DNA of 64,000 nt, taken from NCBI RefSeq assembly GCF_010727325.1, contig NZ_AP022565.1:1488001-1552000 (forward strand), read 5' to 3'. Position 1 is the stretch's first letter. Each line of letters starts with the position of its first letter. The notes under the pieces were generated by a model. The model saw only the letters and a program-made list of their open reading frames with translations, searched no databases and was not told where the DNA came from. This stretch comes from Mycolicibacterium alvei (GTDB lineage: Bacteria > Actinomycetota > Actinomycetes > Mycobacteriales > Mycobacteriaceae). The position numbers were made by a program, and so were the translations under genes. Below are positions 55,007 through 64,000 of this stretch, piece after piece.

Positions 55007-56509
55007 TCACTTGTTCTCGGGGAAGCCGAGGTTGATGCCGCCATGGCTGGGGTCCAGCCAGCGGGTGGTGATGGCCTTGGTCCTGGTGAAGAAGTGCACG
55101 CCTTCGGCGCCGTGCGCATGGCTGTCACCGAACAGCGACGCCTTCCAGCCGCCAAAGCTGAAGTAGGACATCGGAACGGGAATCGGCACGTTGATGCCGA
55201 CCATGCCGACCTCGACCTCGTTCTGGAAACGCCGCGCCGCGCCACCGTCGTTGGTGAAGATCGCGGTGCCGTTGCCGTAGGGGTTGTCGTTGATCAACGC
55301 AAGGGCGTCGTCGTAGGTTTCGACCCGCAGCACCGACAGCACCGGCCCGAAGATCTCATCGGTGTAGACACTCATCTCCGGCGTGACGTTGTCGAGCAGG
55401 GTCGGGCCCAGCCAGAAGCCACCGGGGTCCCGTTGGCCGGCCCCGTCCAGCACGGTGCGACCGTCGAGCACGACCTTGGCGCCGTCGGCCTCGCCGGCGT
55501 CGATGTAGGAGGCCACCTTGTCGCGGTGGGCCTTGGTGACCAGCGGCCCCATATCCGAATCCTGGTTTCCATCACCGGTTTTGATGGTGGTGGCACGCTC
55601 GGCGATCTTGGCGACCAGATCGTCGGCGATTGGGCCGACGGCCACCGCGGCCGAAATCGCCATGCAACGCTCGCCGGCGGAACCGAAACCGGCGTTGACC
55701 ATCGCATCGGCGGCCAGGTCCAGGTCGGCGTCGGGAAGGATCACGGCGTGGTTCTTGGCCCCGCCCAGCGCCTGCACCCGCTTGCCCGCCGCAGTCGCGG
55801 TGGCGTAGACGTACTGCGCGATCGGGGTGGAGCCGACGAAGGAGATGGCCTTGATCTTCGGGTTGGTCAACAGCTCGTCGACCGCGGTCTTGTCACCCTG
55901 CAGCACGTTGAACACACCGTCGGGCAGACCTGCCTCCGCCCACAACCGGGCCATCCACAGCGAGGCGCTGGGATCCTTCTCCGACGGCTTGAGCACCACG
56001 GTGTTGCCCGCGGCGATGGCGATCGGGAAGAACCACATCGGCACCATGGCCGGGAAGTTGAACGGCGAGATGATGCCGACGGGCCCCAGTGGCTGCAGCA
56101 CGGAGTGCACATCGACGTTCGTGGAGGCGTTCTCGGTGAATCCACCCTTGAGCAGATTCGGGATGCCGCAAGCGAACTCGACGACCTCGATGCCGCGGCT
56201 CACCTCACCGAGCGCATCGGAGAGCACCTTGCCGTGCTCGGCGGTGATCAGTGCGGCCAACTCATCCTTGCGGGAGTTGAGCAGCTCTCTGAATCGGAAC
56301 AGCACCGAGGTGCGCTTGGTCAGCGACGTGTCACGCCAGGCCGGGAACGCCGCCACGGCGGCGTCGATCACCGCACGCGCATCATCCACACTGGCCAGCG
56401 CCACCTCACCGGTCACCGCGCCCGTCGCCGGATTGGTCACCGGGGCCGTCGCGGAGGACGTCCCGGCGAAGATCTTTCCGTCGCGCCAGTGCTGAATGAC
56501 ATTGCTCAT
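55007..56509 (-). CDS. mmsA: CoA-acylating methylmalonate/malonate-semialdehyde dehydrogenase
   Basis: A 500-residue ALDH-superfamily enzyme of the MmsA subgroup, which forms propionyl- or acetyl-CoA from methylmalonate or malonate semialdehyde without needing ATP. The nucleophile motif GSAGERCMAIS (Cys282), the IISPFNFPAMVPMWFFPIA loop and the C-terminal FFTRTKAITTRW are MmsA-typical; the usual Glu of other ALDHs is replaced by Asn in GGAKNHAV, as expected. The open frame upstream to 56623 is ignored in favour of ATG 56509. First gene of the aminotransferase operon. Confidence 0.93.
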   Translation of the reverse strand: MSNVIQHWRDGKIFAGTSSATAPVTNPATGAVTGEVALASVDDARAVIDAAVAAFPAWRDTSLTKRTSVLFRFRELLNSRKDELAALITAEHGKVLSDALGEVSRGIEVVEFACGIPNLLKGGFTENASTNVDVHSVLQPLGPVGIISPFNFPAMVPMWFFPIAIAAGNTVVLKPSEKDPSASLWMARLWAEAGLPDGVFNVLQGDKTAVDELLTNPKIKAISFVGSTPIAQYVYATATAAGKRVQALGGAKNHAVILPDADLDLAADAMVNAGFGSAGERCMAISAAVAVGPIADDLVAKIAERATTIKTGDGNQDSDMGPLVTKAHRDKVASYIDAGEADGAKVVLDGRTVLDGAGQRDPGGFWLGPTLLDNVTPEMSVYTDEIFGPVLSVLRVETYDDALALINDNPYGNGTAIFTNDGGAARRFQNEVEVGMVGINVPIPVPMSYFSFGGWKASLFGDSHAHGAEGVHFFTRTKAITTRWLDPSHGGINLGFPENK

Positions 56510-56586
56510 GGGATCCGAACCTTCCTGCGGCATGGGGGTACGGCTACCACTCTGAGCCACCACCAACCCCGCCGGAGCCATCAGTC

Positions 56587-56614
56587 TGTAAACCCATACG
56601 TCTAGTTCTTTACA
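56587..56614. promoter_or_regulatory. Inverted repeat TGTAAA-N16-TTTACA in the PucR/mmsA intergenic region
   Basis: Perfect 6-bp arms 9 bp upstream of the PucR start and 78 bp upstream of mmsA. It is the best dyad in this divergent promoter and a candidate PucR operator. Confidence 0.45.
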
Positions 56615-56622
56615 CTTTGTCA

Positions 56623-58227
56623 ATGATCCCGACGGTGCGTGACGTCATCGAGCTCCCGGTGGTGCAGGCCGGCGAGCCCGCGATACTCAGCGCGCAACAA
56701 CTGGATCGGCCGGTGCGCTGGGTCCACGTCAGCGATATGCCCGACCTCGCCGGACTGCTGCAGGGCGGCGAGCTGGTGCTCACCACCGGCGCGGCCCTGC
56801 GCGACGCACCGCGTGACTACCTGGACCGGATGCGGCGAGCCGGTGCCGTCGGCGTCGTGGTGGAACTGGGCACCCGCATCGCGTCGCTTCCCGACGACGT
56901 CGGCGAGATCGCCCACACCCTCGGACTGGCACTGGTGGTGCTGCATCGGGAAACCAAATTCGTCCAGGTCACCGAGGCGGTGCACCGGCTCATCGTGGCC
57001 GACCAGTACGAGGAACTCGAATTCGCCCACCGCACCCACAAAACCTTCACCGAGTTGAGCATGAAGCGCCCGTCGATGGCGGACATCGTGCGCGCAGCGG
57101 CCGAGATGGTCGACGAATCGGTGGTGCTTGAGGACCTGTCCCGCCAGGTGCTGGCAATCTCGCCCCGCAACGAACCGGCCACTGCCGTGCTCGCCGACTG
57201 GCAACGCCGATCCCGCGCGATGACCGAACCGTGGACCACCACCGCCGTGGGTCCGCGGACCGAGGAATGGGGCCGGCTCATCGTCCCGCACTCCCCGACC
57301 GCCCCGGCCAAGACCACGATGGTGCTGGAACGCGCCGCGCAGGCGCTGGCCCTGCACCGCATGGCCGAACGTGGCCGGTCCGGCCTCGAGCAGCAGGCCC
57401 AGAGCGGGCTGATCGACGACGTGCTGGGCGGCCGGACCGCCGACGACCGCGAGGCCGATGCTCGTGCCCTGTCCCTCGGTCTGCGGGTCGCCGCCACCTA
57501 TCTGCCGGTCACCGTCCGGGTGGGTGCGCCAACTGACCGACTCGACCCCGTCGGCATGCAGCGACGAAATCTCCGCATCCTCGATGCGGTCACCCACGAC
57601 GTGAAATCCCAAGGGCACAGCGCGATCTGCTCGATCCGGCGGGACGGAGAAATCGGCTTGGTCCTGGCATTGAACCACCGGCGCGGTATCAGCGCCGACA
57701 CCACACTGAGCCGCCTGGCCGAGGGCTGGCGTGAGGCGATCGCCCGTGGCGGTGACGCCGACAAGGTCGTCGTCGCAGTCGGCGGCAACGCCGGCGGGTT
57801 CGCCGATGCGGTGCACGGACTTCGCGAAGCCGCACACGTCGCCGAGGTCGCGGCGTCGATGCCGGACCTTCCGCGTCCCTTCGTGCGGGCCTCCGACGTC
57901 CGCCTGCGCGGGCTGATCACCCTGCTGCTCGACGATCCACGCGTCCAGATGTTCGCCGAAACCGAACTCAAGACCCTGCTGATCCACGACGCCGCTCAGG
58001 GCAGCGACGACGTGGAAGTGCTGCGCGGCTACCTGGAGCTCGCAGGCAACAAGTCCGCGCTGGCCAAACGCCTGCACATGAGCCGCCCGGCGCTCTACAG
58101 CCGGCTGACCTCGATCGAACGTCGGCTCGGCGTCGACCTCGACGACGGCGAATCGATGACCTCGCTGCACGTGGCGCTGTTGGTGCTCGACGCGCAACAC
58201 CGCGCAGCTCCGGAGACTCCACGCTGA
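56623..58227 (+). CDS. PucR-family transcriptional regulator
   Basis: A 534-residue PucR/CdaR-type activator: N-terminal PucR sensor domain (RDVIELPVVQAGEPAIL, GGELVLTTGAALRD), a GGDEF-like central region, and the C-terminal HTH30 domain (NKSALAKRLHMSRPALYSRL, TSIERRLGVDLDDGE). ATG 56623 is preferred to TTG 56617. It diverges from mmsA and most likely activates the mmsA-aminotransferase genes in response to an amine or amino acid. Confidence 0.92.
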   Translation: MIPTVRDVIELPVVQAGEPAILSAQQLDRPVRWVHVSDMPDLAGLLQGGELVLTTGAALRDAPRDYLDRMRRAGAVGVVVELGTRIASLPDDVGEIAHTLGLALVVLHRETKFVQVTEAVHRLIVADQYEELEFAHRTHKTFTELSMKRPSMADIVRAAAEMVDESVVLEDLSRQVLAISPRNEPATAVLADWQRRSRAMTEPWTTTAVGPRTEEWGRLIVPHSPTAPAKTTMVLERAAQALALHRMAERGRSGLEQQAQSGLIDDVLGGRTADDREADARALSLGLRVAATYLPVTVRVGAPTDRLDPVGMQRRNLRILDAVTHDVKSQGHSAICSIRRDGEIGLVLALNHRRGISADTTLSRLAEGWREAIARGGDADKVVVAVGGNAGGFADAVHGLREAAHVAEVAASMPDLPRPFVRASDVRLRGLITLLLDDPRVQMFAETELKTLLIHDAAQGSDDVEVLRGYLELAGNKSALAKRLHMSRPALYSRLTSIERRLGVDLDDGESMTSLHVALLVLDAQHRAAPETPR

Positions 58228-58243
58228 GCCCCATACTTGTGCG

Positions 58244-58630
58244 ATGGCTGATCGCAACGTGCTGGGCGGCGCACTTCAGGAGTGCGGCACCGAACCACTC
58301 ACGGGCTTCTACCGGGACGGATGCTGTTCGACCGGGGAGGCCGACCAGGGCTGGCACACCATCTGCGCCGTGGTGACCGCTGAGTTCCTGGAACACCAGC
58401 GGTCGATCGGCAACGATCTGTCGACGCCGGCACCGCAGTTTCGATTCCCGGGCCTGATGCCCGGAGACCGATGGTGCGTCACCGCCGTCAACTGGTTGCG
58501 GGCCCACCATGACGGCAAGGCCGCCCCCGTGGTACTGGCCGCCACCCATGAACGCACGCTGAACCTGGTGCCCCTCGAGGTGCTTCGGCAATACGCCGTC
58601 GACGTGCCCGACGACCCGGGCAGCCTCTGA
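58244..58630 (+). CDS. DUF2237 family protein
   Basis: A 128-residue protein of the DUF2237 family (NVLGGALQECGTEPLTGFYRDGCCSTGEADQGWHTICAVVT and PGDRWCVTAVNWL), which has a conserved Cys-containing core and an unknown function. It follows PucR by 16 bp on the same strand and may be read with it. Homologues are spread through bacteria and are sometimes linked to redox or metal handling. Confidence 0.85.
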   Translation: MADRNVLGGALQECGTEPLTGFYRDGCCSTGEADQGWHTICAVVTAEFLEHQRSIGNDLSTPAPQFRFPGLMPGDRWCVTAVNWLRAHHDGKAAPVVLAATHERTLNLVPLEVLRQYAVDVPDDPGSL

Positions 58631-58649
58631 CCCTCCGTAGGCTCGAGAC

Positions 58650-60104
58650 GTGAGCGTCGCACCGGATACCACAGTCGAACTGGACAACCGCTTCGCCCGC
58701 GCCCTCCCCGAGATGGCTGTCGCGTGGCAGGCCGAGCCCGCCCCCGCTCTGCGGTTGCTGGTGCTCAACGAACCGCTGGCGGCCGAACTCGGCCTCGACG
58801 CCTCCTGGCTGCGCAGCCCCGACGGCCTCGGCCTGTTGTCGGGCACCGTCGTTCCCGACGGTGCCACGCCGGTCGCGCAGGCCTATGCCGGGCACCAGTT
58901 CGGCGGCTACGTCCCACGTCTCGGAGATGGGCGCGCGCTCCTGCTCGGCGAACTCGTCGGGCCCGGCGACCGACTCCGCGATCTGCACCTCAAAGGATCG
59001 GGCCGCACCCCATTCGCCCGGGGCGGCGACGGCCTCGCCGCCGTCGGACCCATGCTGCGCGAGTACATCGTGAGCGAGGCGATGCACGCCATGGGCATTC
59101 CCACCACCCGTTCACTGGCCGTCGTGGCCACCGGACGTGCGGTCCGGCGCGAGACATCACTGCCCGGGGCGGTGCTGGCCAGGATCGCCGGCAGCCACCT
59201 GCGGGTCGGAAGCTTCCAATATGCGAGCGCGCAGGCCCAGACCGTCGGCGACATCGGGCTGCTGCGCCGGCTCGCCGACCACGCCATCGCGCGACACCAC
59301 CCTGATGCGGCGAATGCCGAGAACCCGTACCTGGCGCTGTACGAGGGCGTCGTCGCGGCGCAGGCGTCGCTGATCGCGCAATGGATGCTCGTCGGGTTCA
59401 TCCACGGCGTGATGAACACCGACAACATGACCATCTCCGGTGAGACCATCGACTACGGGCCGTGCGCCTTCATGGAAACCTTCGATCCCGCAACGGTATT
59501 CAGCTCGATCGATCATGGTGGTCGCTACGCATACGGCAATCAGCCCACAGTGGCCGCGTGGAATCTGGCCCGCTTCGCCGAAACCCTGCTGCCCCTGCTC
59601 GCCGACGAGGGTGACCACGCCGTCGAACTCGCCACCCGGGCACTGCACGAGTTCGGCCCCCAGTTCGACGCCGCCTGGTCGGCGGGGATGCGCGCCAAGG
59701 TCGGGCTGCCCACGGCGGCCGACGGCGAGGCGGCCCGTGCGCTGATGGATGACCTGCTTGTGCTGTTGCAGCAGAACCGAACTGACTACACGTCATTCTT
59801 TCGCGACCTCGGCCGTGTCGCGCGCGGAGAAAACCAGATCGCTGCCGGATTCGACGAGTGGCTGGCGCGGTGGCAGGAATTTGGCCCCGACATCGCCGCA
59901 ATGGACCGGGTGAATCCCCTCTACATCCCCCGCAATCATCTCGTCGAGGAGGCGTTGACCGCGGCGACCGCCGATGATCTGCAACCCCTCCAGGAACTCG
60001 TGAGCGCCCTCGCGGCACCCTACGACCAGCGCCCCGGGCTCGAGCGATATGCCGCACCGGCGCCCGACGACTTCGGCCCCTACCGCACGTTCTGCGGGAC
60101 CTGA
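58650..60104 (+). CDS. selO: Protein adenylyltransferase SelO
   Basis: A 484-residue SelO pseudokinase, which transfers AMP from ATP to Ser/Thr/Tyr of redox-related proteins. The inverted kinase motifs are present: [28 protein letters not shown], and [26 protein letters not shown] with the metal-binding NxDN/DYG residues. The C terminus YRTFCGT places Cys482 where vertebrate SelO has selenocysteine. The start is GTG 19 bp after the DUF2237 stop. Confidence 0.94.
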   Translation: MSVAPDTTVELDNRFARALPEMAVAWQAEPAPALRLLVLNEPLAAELGLDASWLRSPDGLGLLSGTVVPDGATPVAQAYAGHQFGGYVPRLGDGRALLLGELVGPGDRLRDLHLKGSGRTPFARGGDGLAAVGPMLREYIVSEAMHAMGIPTTRSLAVVATGRAVRRETSLPGAVLARIAGSHLRVGSFQYASAQAQTVGDIGLLRRLADHAIARHHPDAANAENPYLALYEGVVAAQASLIAQWMLVGFIHGVMNTDNMTISGETIDYGPCAFMETFDPATVFSSIDHGGRYAYGNQPTVAAWNLARFAETLLPLLADEGDHAVELATRALHEFGPQFDAAWSAGMRAKVGLPTAADGEAARALMDDLLVLLQQNRTDYTSFFRDLGRVARGENQIAAGFDEWLARWQEFGPDIAAMDRVNPLYIPRNHLVEEALTAATADDLQPLQELVSALAAPYDQRPGLERYAAPAPDDFGPYRTFCGT

Positions 60105-60128
60105 CCACCAACCGCTACCGTGGGTCCG

Positions 60129-60833
60129 GTGACGACGATCACCATGAACACTCCGGCCGGCCCGATCGACGCGCTACTCGGCCTCCCCGGTGGCGAAGGA
60201 CCGTGGCCCGGGGTGGTGATCATCCACGACGCGATCGGCTACGCGCCCGACAACGAGGTGATCTCCGAAAGGGTCGCGGCCGCCGGCTATCTCGCGCTCA
60301 CGCCGAATCTCTACGCGCGCGGCGGTCGGGCCCGCTGCATCACCCGGGTGATGCGGGAACTGCTGACCCAGCGCGGTCGTGCACTGGACGACGTCCTGGC
60401 CGCACGTGATCACCTGCGTGCGCACCCGCAGTGCACCGGGACTGTCGGCATTGCAGGTTTCTGCATGGGCGGGCAGTTTGCGCTTGTACTGGGCCCCAAA
60501 GGATTTGGAGCGGCTGCACCGTTCTACGGCACCCCGCTGCCGCGACGGCTCGACCAGACCTTGGATGCCTCGTGCCCGGTGGTCGCCAGCTTCGGCCGCC
60601 GCGATCCGATCGGCATCGGTGCCGCGGGTCGGTTGCAGCGCATCGTCGACGACAACGACATCCCCGCCGACATCAAGGTCTACCCCGATGCCGGGCACAG
60701 TTTCGCCAATCAGCTTCCGGGCCAGTCCTTGCTGCGGATCACCGGATTCGGCTACAACGAAGCCGCCACCGCCGATGCCTGGTCCCGGGTGTTCACGTTC
60801 TTCGACGAGCACCTGGCGGCTAAAGCCAACTGA
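60129..60833 (+). CDS. Dienelactone hydrolase family protein
   Basis: A 234-residue alpha/beta hydrolase of the dienelactone hydrolase family. The nucleophile is a cysteine (Cys112 in GFCMGGQ), Asp/His follow in VASFGRRDPIG and DAGHSFANQLP. The start GTG 60129 is preferred to GTG 60120. It could act on a lactone of aromatic degradation or have a detoxification role. Its stop overlaps the end of the antisense amidohydrolase remnant. Confidence 0.87.
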   Translation: MTTITMNTPAGPIDALLGLPGGEGPWPGVVIIHDAIGYAPDNEVISERVAAAGYLALTPNLYARGGRARCITRVMRELLTQRGRALDDVLAARDHLRAHPQCTGTVGIAGFCMGGQFALVLGPKGFGAAAPFYGTPLPRRLDQTLDASCPVVASFGRRDPIGIGAAGRLQRIVDDNDIPADIKVYPDAGHSFANQLPGQSLLRITGFGYNEAATADAWSRVFTFFDEHLAAKAN

Positions 60834-60985
60834 GCCCGGCCACCACCAGCGCCTGCGTGCCGGTGTCCAGGGTCGGCTGGAGCACCGGGGCGAACCGCGG
60901 TGAATGGTTCACCGGAATGTCCACGCTCACGCGGTCGGCGGGCACTGGCGCGAGGAACGTCTGCTCGTCGGCGCCGCCGCTCGGC
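60820..60985 (-). pseudogene. M20-type amidohydrolase remnant, C-terminal end
   Basis: On the minus strand an open stretch of about 55 codons encodes GADEQTFLAPVPADRVSVDI...NHSPRFAPVLQ...ALVVAGLSWL and ends at a stop. This is the C-terminal end of an M20D amidohydrolase/hippuricase, where NHSPRF is the final metal-site loop. An in-frame stop precedes it and there is no start, so the rest of the gene was lost, probably when the adjacent 25-kb block was joined to DUF2469. Confidence 0.7.
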
Positions 60986-60997
60986 CCCTACCCGCTG

Positions 60998-61303
60998 CTA
61001 CTCCGGCAACCGCAACTCGGGCTTCTCGACCTCTTCGATGTTCACGTCCTTGAACGTGATGACGCGCACCTGCTTGACGAAACGGGCCGGACGGTACATG
61101 TCCCACACCCAGGCGTCGGCGAGCCTCAACTCGAAGTAGACCTCGCCCTCGGAATTACGCGGTATCAGCTCCACGCTGTTGGCCAGGTAGAACCGGCGCT
61201 CGGTCTCGACGACGTAGCTGAACTGCCCGACGATGTCCTTGTATTCGCGGTAAAGCGAGAGCTCCATCTCGGTTTCATACTTCTCGAGATCCTCGGCGCT
61301 CAT
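60998..61303 (-). CDS. DUF2469 family protein (Rv2901c-like)
   Basis: A 101-residue protein matching Rv2901c of M. tuberculosis ([21 protein letters not shown] at the start, [37 protein letters not shown]). It is conserved in actinobacteria next to rnhB; function unknown. The ATG overlaps the rnhB stop by 4 bases, so they are translationally coupled. It marks the resumption of the backbone. Confidence 0.93.
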   Translation of the reverse strand: MSAEDLEKYETEMELSLYREYKDIVGQFSYVVETERRFYLANSVELIPRNSEGEVYFELRLADAWVWDMYRPARFVKQVRVITFKDVNIEEVEKPELRLPE

Positions 61304-62118
61304 CTGGTGTGCTGTCCTTCTCGTTGTGCTGATGCCCTGTCGATCATCTTTGCGTACGCCACTTCAGCATGCCGCATCGGTGTCACCTCCCGCCGCACGT
61401 CTGCCATCTCTGCGGCCCGCCGCACGCCGGTGCTCTCTGCGGCCCGCCGCACGCCGGTGCTCTCTGCGGCCCGCCGCACGTTCACATACGAGTAGCGGTG
61501 CTCCGCACACGGACCCAACTCGGCCAACGCCGCGGAGTGTGCTGCGGTGCTGTATCCCTTGTGCTCGGCGAACCCGTAGCCGGGGTGGTGCTGCTCCATC
61601 TCGACCATCAACCGGTCCCGGCTGACTTTGGCCAGCACGCTGGCCGCCGCGATGCAGGCTGCCGCGGCATCGCCCCCGATCACCGGCAAGGACGGCACCG
61701 CCAGGCCCGGCACCCGGAACCCGTCGGACAGCACGTATCCGGGCCGCAGGGACAACCCCGCCACCGCACGCCGCATGCCCTCGATATTGGCCACGTGCAC
61801 ACCGAGGCGGTCCACCTCCTCGGACGGAATGAACACCACGTGGTACGCCAGTGCATACCGGCGAATCAGGGGAAACAACCGCTCCCGCTCCCGCTCGACC
61901 AGCTTCTTGGAATCGTCGAGGGCGGCCAGGCTCTCCATCCGGTTGGGACCCAGCACGCAGGCCGCCACCACCAGCGGTCCCGCACACGCGCCGCGCCCCA
62001 CCTCGTCCACCCCGGCGACCGGGCCCAGACCGTTGCGATACAGCGCGGATTCCAGGGTGCGTAGTCCGGATGACCTCCGGATCACCGTGCGAGGCGGCCA
62101 CTTCACCGCTGGAGGCAC
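61300..62118 (-). CDS. rnhB: Ribonuclease HII with C-terminal tandem repeats
   Basis: Removes RNA from RNA/DNA hybrids and incised single ribonucleotides. The catalytic Asp-Glu are in [15 protein letters not shown], the further acid in DGFRVPGL and [14 protein letters not shown]. Of 272 residues the last 55 include a minisatellite-encoded repeat VRRAAESTG x2 plus a variant. The start is GTG with AGGAG upstream, 11 bp after the lepB stop. The core is complete, so activity should not depend on the repeats. Confidence 0.94.
   Translation of the reverse strand: MPPAVKWPPRTVIRRSSGLRTLESALYRNGLGPVAGVDEVGRGACAGPLVVAACVLGPNRMESLAALDDSKKLVERERERLFPLIRRYALAYHVVFIPSEEVDRLGVHVANIEGMRRAVAGLSLRPGYVLSDGFRVPGLAVPSLPVIGGDAAAACIAAASVLAKVSRDRLMVEMEQHHPGYGFAEHKGYSTAAHSAALAELGPCAEHRYSYVNVRRAAESTGVRRAAESTGVRRAAEMADVRREVTPMRHAEVAYAKMIDRASAQREGQHTR
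61409..61481 (-). repeat. 27-bp minisatellite inside rnhB
   Basis: TCTGCGGCCCGCCGCACG begins at 61409, 61436 and 61463, a 27-bp period with two identical full units and a third partial. Each unit encodes 9 residues (VRRAAESTG). It is in frame and confined to the disordered C-terminal tail. Confidence 0.9.
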
Positions 62119-62128
62119 AGGGCAGCTC

Positions 62129-62992
62129 CTAGGAGTCGGTCTGCGGGTTCACACCGTTGATACCGCCCCATCGGGACGGCGGCCAGGCGATGAACCGCGC
62201 CTTTCCGATCACATTCTCCACCGGAACGGTGCCGGCCACCGGATCACCGGTGCACAACAGGCCATTCTGTGCGTCGGCGGGCAGATTGCTGCAGTGGAAC
62301 CGTGAATCGGCCGAATGGGTCCGGTTGTCGCCCATCACCCACACCCGGTCCTGCGGGACGGTGACCGGACCGAACTCCGGGCCGAGACACGGATAGACGC
62401 CAGGGTCGGCCATCATGGTGGCCGGGTCCAGATACGGCTCGTTCAGCTGTTTACCGTCGACCGTCAGGCCGGTGTCGGCACGGCATTGCACCGTTTGACC
62501 GCCCACTGCGATGACGCGCTTGACGAGGTCGTTCTCATCCGGCGGTACGAAGCCCACGAAAGACAGGGCATTCTGCACCCAGCGGATCGCGGTGTTGTCC
62601 GAACGGATCGACTTATAGCCGACGTTCCACGATGGCGGGCCCTTGAACACCACGACATCGCCGGGTTCCGGTTGGGAGAACCGGAAGGTCACCTTGTCGA
62701 CCATGATCCGGTCACCGACGCAGCCGGGACAACCGTGCAGCGTGGGCTCCATCGATTCCGACGGAATCAGATACGGACGCGCGATGAACGTCAGCGTCAC
62801 GTAATAGAGCACCAACGCGATGGTCGCCAGGATGGTGATTTCGCGGGCCGTGGAATGCTTGCGCTTGGGCGACGCGTCCTGCGAATCGTCCTCGGACGCG
62901 TCGCGAGACTGCTCCAAATCAGAGTCGAGGCCCGAATCGGATTCGAAGCTACCCTCCGAACGCGTGTCGGCAGAGTCGGTGGGTCCGGTCAC
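62129..62992 (-). CDS. lepB: Signal peptidase I
   Basis: Membrane serine protease that cleaves signal peptides of exported proteins. One membrane helix ([20 protein letters not shown]) precedes the active-site Ser in [11 protein letters not shown], and the catalytic Lys is in [23 protein letters not shown] is the third box. The start is uncertain: GTG 62992 is used, but GTG 62998 or 63001 are close. The N-terminal 65 residues are acidic and disordered. In the conserved rplS-lepB-rnhB run. Confidence 0.94.
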   Translation of the reverse strand: MTGPTDSADTRSEGSFESDSGLDSDLEQSRDASEDDSQDASPKRKHSTAREITILATIALVLYYVTLTFIARPYLIPSESMEPTLHGCPGCVGDRIMVDKVTFRFSQPEPGDVVVFKGPPSWNVGYKSIRSDNTAIRWVQNALSFVGFVPPDENDLVKRVIAVGGQTVQCRADTGLTVDGKQLNEPYLDPATMMADPGVYPCLGPEFGPVTVPQDRVWVMGDNRTHSADSRFHCSNLPADAQNGLLCTGDPVAGTVPVENVIGKARFIAWPPSRWGGINGVNPQTDS

Positions 62993-63059
62993 AGGCACCA
63001 CAGTAGCGGGCGTCGTGACCGGTCCCGCGACGAGAGCTTCGTCAAGAGGAGCAGCGCGC

Positions 63060-63401
63060 TCAGCGCTTTTCCTTGATCTTCGCCTTCTTGCCACGAAGCT
63101 CGCGCAGGTAGTACAGCTTGGCGCGACGCACGTCGCCACGGGTCACGACATCGAGGTGATCGATGTTGGGCGAATGCACCGGGAAGGTGCGCTCGACGCC
63201 GACGCCGTAGCTCTCCTTACGCACGGTGAAGGTCTCACGGATGCCACCGCCCTGGCGACGAATGACGACGCCCTTGAAGACCTGGATGCGCTCCTTGGAG
63301 CCCTCGATCACCTTCACGTGCACGTTGACGGTGTCGCCGGGGCTGAAGGTCGGGATGTCGTCGCGCAGCGACGCCTGATCGACGAAGTCCAGCGTGTTCA
63401 T
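63060..63401 (-). CDS. rplS: 50S ribosomal protein L19
   Basis: A 113-residue L19, located at the 30S-50S interface. The conserved [26 protein letters not shown] and [21 protein letters not shown] are plain. ATG 63401 is chosen from the family N terminus; the frame extends upstream to 63644 without homology. It heads the rplS-lepB-rnhB-DUF2469 run. Confidence 0.97.
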   Translation of the reverse strand: MNTLDFVDQASLRDDIPTFSPGDTVNVHVKVIEGSKERIQVFKGVVIRRQGGGIRETFTVRKESYGVGVERTFPVHSPNIDHLDVVTRGDVRRAKLYYLRELRGKKAKIKEKR

Positions 63402-63726
63402 CGGTGACACTTCCTTGTTGTTGGCTGCTCCGGGCAGGCGCGTACAGATCGCGCCACCGAAGCTGTTTTCGGGTATATCGGGTTGCATCTCGCAGCGGAA
63501 CGCGGACAAGCCGGCCCAGTCCTGCGCAGACAACTGCTCAATTGTGCCAGACGGCTCCCCATACCGTGAAATCCGGCGGGTCGGTCCACCCGTTTGCCCC
63601 GACTCCTGCAGCATACTGCGAGCACTACTAACTACACGGGCCACGAGGCGAACGGCTAGGCTTCATCCACCGATGCGCCGGTCCTGCAGAGCCCATCGGG
63701 TTTCGTTGACGGTTCAAGGAGGACCA
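63402..63726. promoter_or_regulatory. Divergent intergenic region between rplS and lppW-like gene
   Basis: About 325 bases with no supportable gene. It must hold the rplS leader and promoter on the minus strand and the lppW promoter on the plus strand (AGGAGG at 63717-63722 is the lppW ribosome binding site). No named regulatory motif was recognised. Confidence 0.4.
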
Positions 63727-64000
63727 TGCGAGGGCGGCCGTCAAAACTGATGATGGCGAGCGCAGCCAGCGTGACCGCCGTGGTCGCGATGGCTCTGATA
63801 ACGGTCGGCTGCGAAGCCCGGGTGTACGGAACTCCGCCGGTCACACCCGGCGCACCGCAACTGACCGTCGTCGTCCCCCAGGGCAGCCTGGCCCCCCTGC
63901 CCGAGGCTTCGCCCGGAGAACCCTCGGCCGGCTTCATCGGCCTCCAGGACCGTGCGCAACGGGCGACCGAGGATGCTGCCGACGCCGGTGCCGAGATCAC
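63727..64000 (+). CDS. lppW: LppW-like lipoprotein, N-terminal part
   Basis: The start of an exported lipoprotein: signal peptide and lipobox TVGC (Cys near residue 29), then a Pro-rich linker and GFIGLQDRAQRATEDAADAGAEI, which resembles the entry to the beta-lactamase-like serine hydrolase domain of LppW (Rv2905). The position right after rplS supports this. The catalytic domain lies outside the window, so activity cannot be judged. Confidence 0.78.

Noticed and set aside
53617..58257. Long antisense frames over the aminotransferase, mmsA and pucR genes (each 470-548 codons)
   Set aside because: All mirror real coding sequence with strong third-position GC; their translations are Gly/Arg/His-rich and lack domains.
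61409..61481. Short regularly spaced repeats considered as a CRISPR array
   Set aside because: The units are directly adjacent with no spacers and lie in frame inside rnhB.

Overview
The window is high-GC actinobacterial DNA that reads as a Mycolicibacterium-type (rapid-grower) mycobacterial chromosome. From memory of the M. tuberculosis map, the minus-strand backbone rlmN - cdsA - frr - pyrH - (plus-strand marR) - amiC-like amidase - tsf - rpsB - (plus-strand M23 peptidase) - xerC - viuB-like - dprA - comM - yraN - DUF2469 - rnhB - lepB - rplS - (plus-strand lppW) follows the order Rv2880c to Rv2905. Blocks of accessory genes are spliced into this backbone, and most of the unusual content lies in them.

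Left block (1-7.8 kb): a catabolic cluster with a GH3 beta-glucosidase, a family III CoA-transferase, an APH-type phosphotransferase, a TetR regulator whose paralogue's tail opens the window, an aldehyde dehydrogenase and two tandem SnoaL-like proteins. A second insert (9.1-12.6 kb) between rlmN and cdsA holds a TetR regulator divergent from an aminotransferase / SMP-30 / EthD-like operon. Next come cdsA-frr-pyrH, a methyltransferase divergent from a MarR repressor around a perfect palindrome, glycerate kinase, and a three-gene YgiB / YgiC / DUF350 operon. The core then runs amidase, LLM oxidoreductase, tsf-rpsB, M23, hydrolase and xerC. A TetR / MpaB-type oxygenase / acyl-CoA dehydrogenase operon and a lactate-monooxygenase-like gene sit between xerC and viuB-dprA-comM-yraN.

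Between yraN and DUF2469 about 25 kb has been inserted. Its left end (35.7-38.5 kb) is a small stress island: a frameshifted ANTAR gene, an acidic peptide, an HspR-like MerR regulator, Hsp20, a small helical protein, a J-domain protein and a truncated gene start. It is bordered by a 35-bp direct repeat, and the right copy is fused to an inverted scrap of yraN. DUF5994-USP, a Cys-containing HTH regulator with a matched operator at a glyoxalase-like gene, and small secreted or hypothetical proteins follow. Then comes the most distinctive unit (42.8-49.1 kb): a candidate IdeR iron box, a lipoprotein / permease / ATPase ferric-iron importer, and, translationally coupled to it, an 846-residue protein that fuses an adenylation domain, a carrier domain and a polytopic acyltransferase-3-like domain. 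The block ends with a thioesterase / CoA-transferase / fused 2-oxoacid dehydrogenase E1 operon, an aminotransferase-MmsA operon under a divergent PucR regulator, DUF2237, SelO and a dienelactone hydrolase. A remnant of an M20 amidohydrolase lies where the backbone resumes.

No tRNA, rRNA, CRISPR array or intact transposase was seen. Functions are assigned from motifs, length and gene order read by eye; no database search was run.
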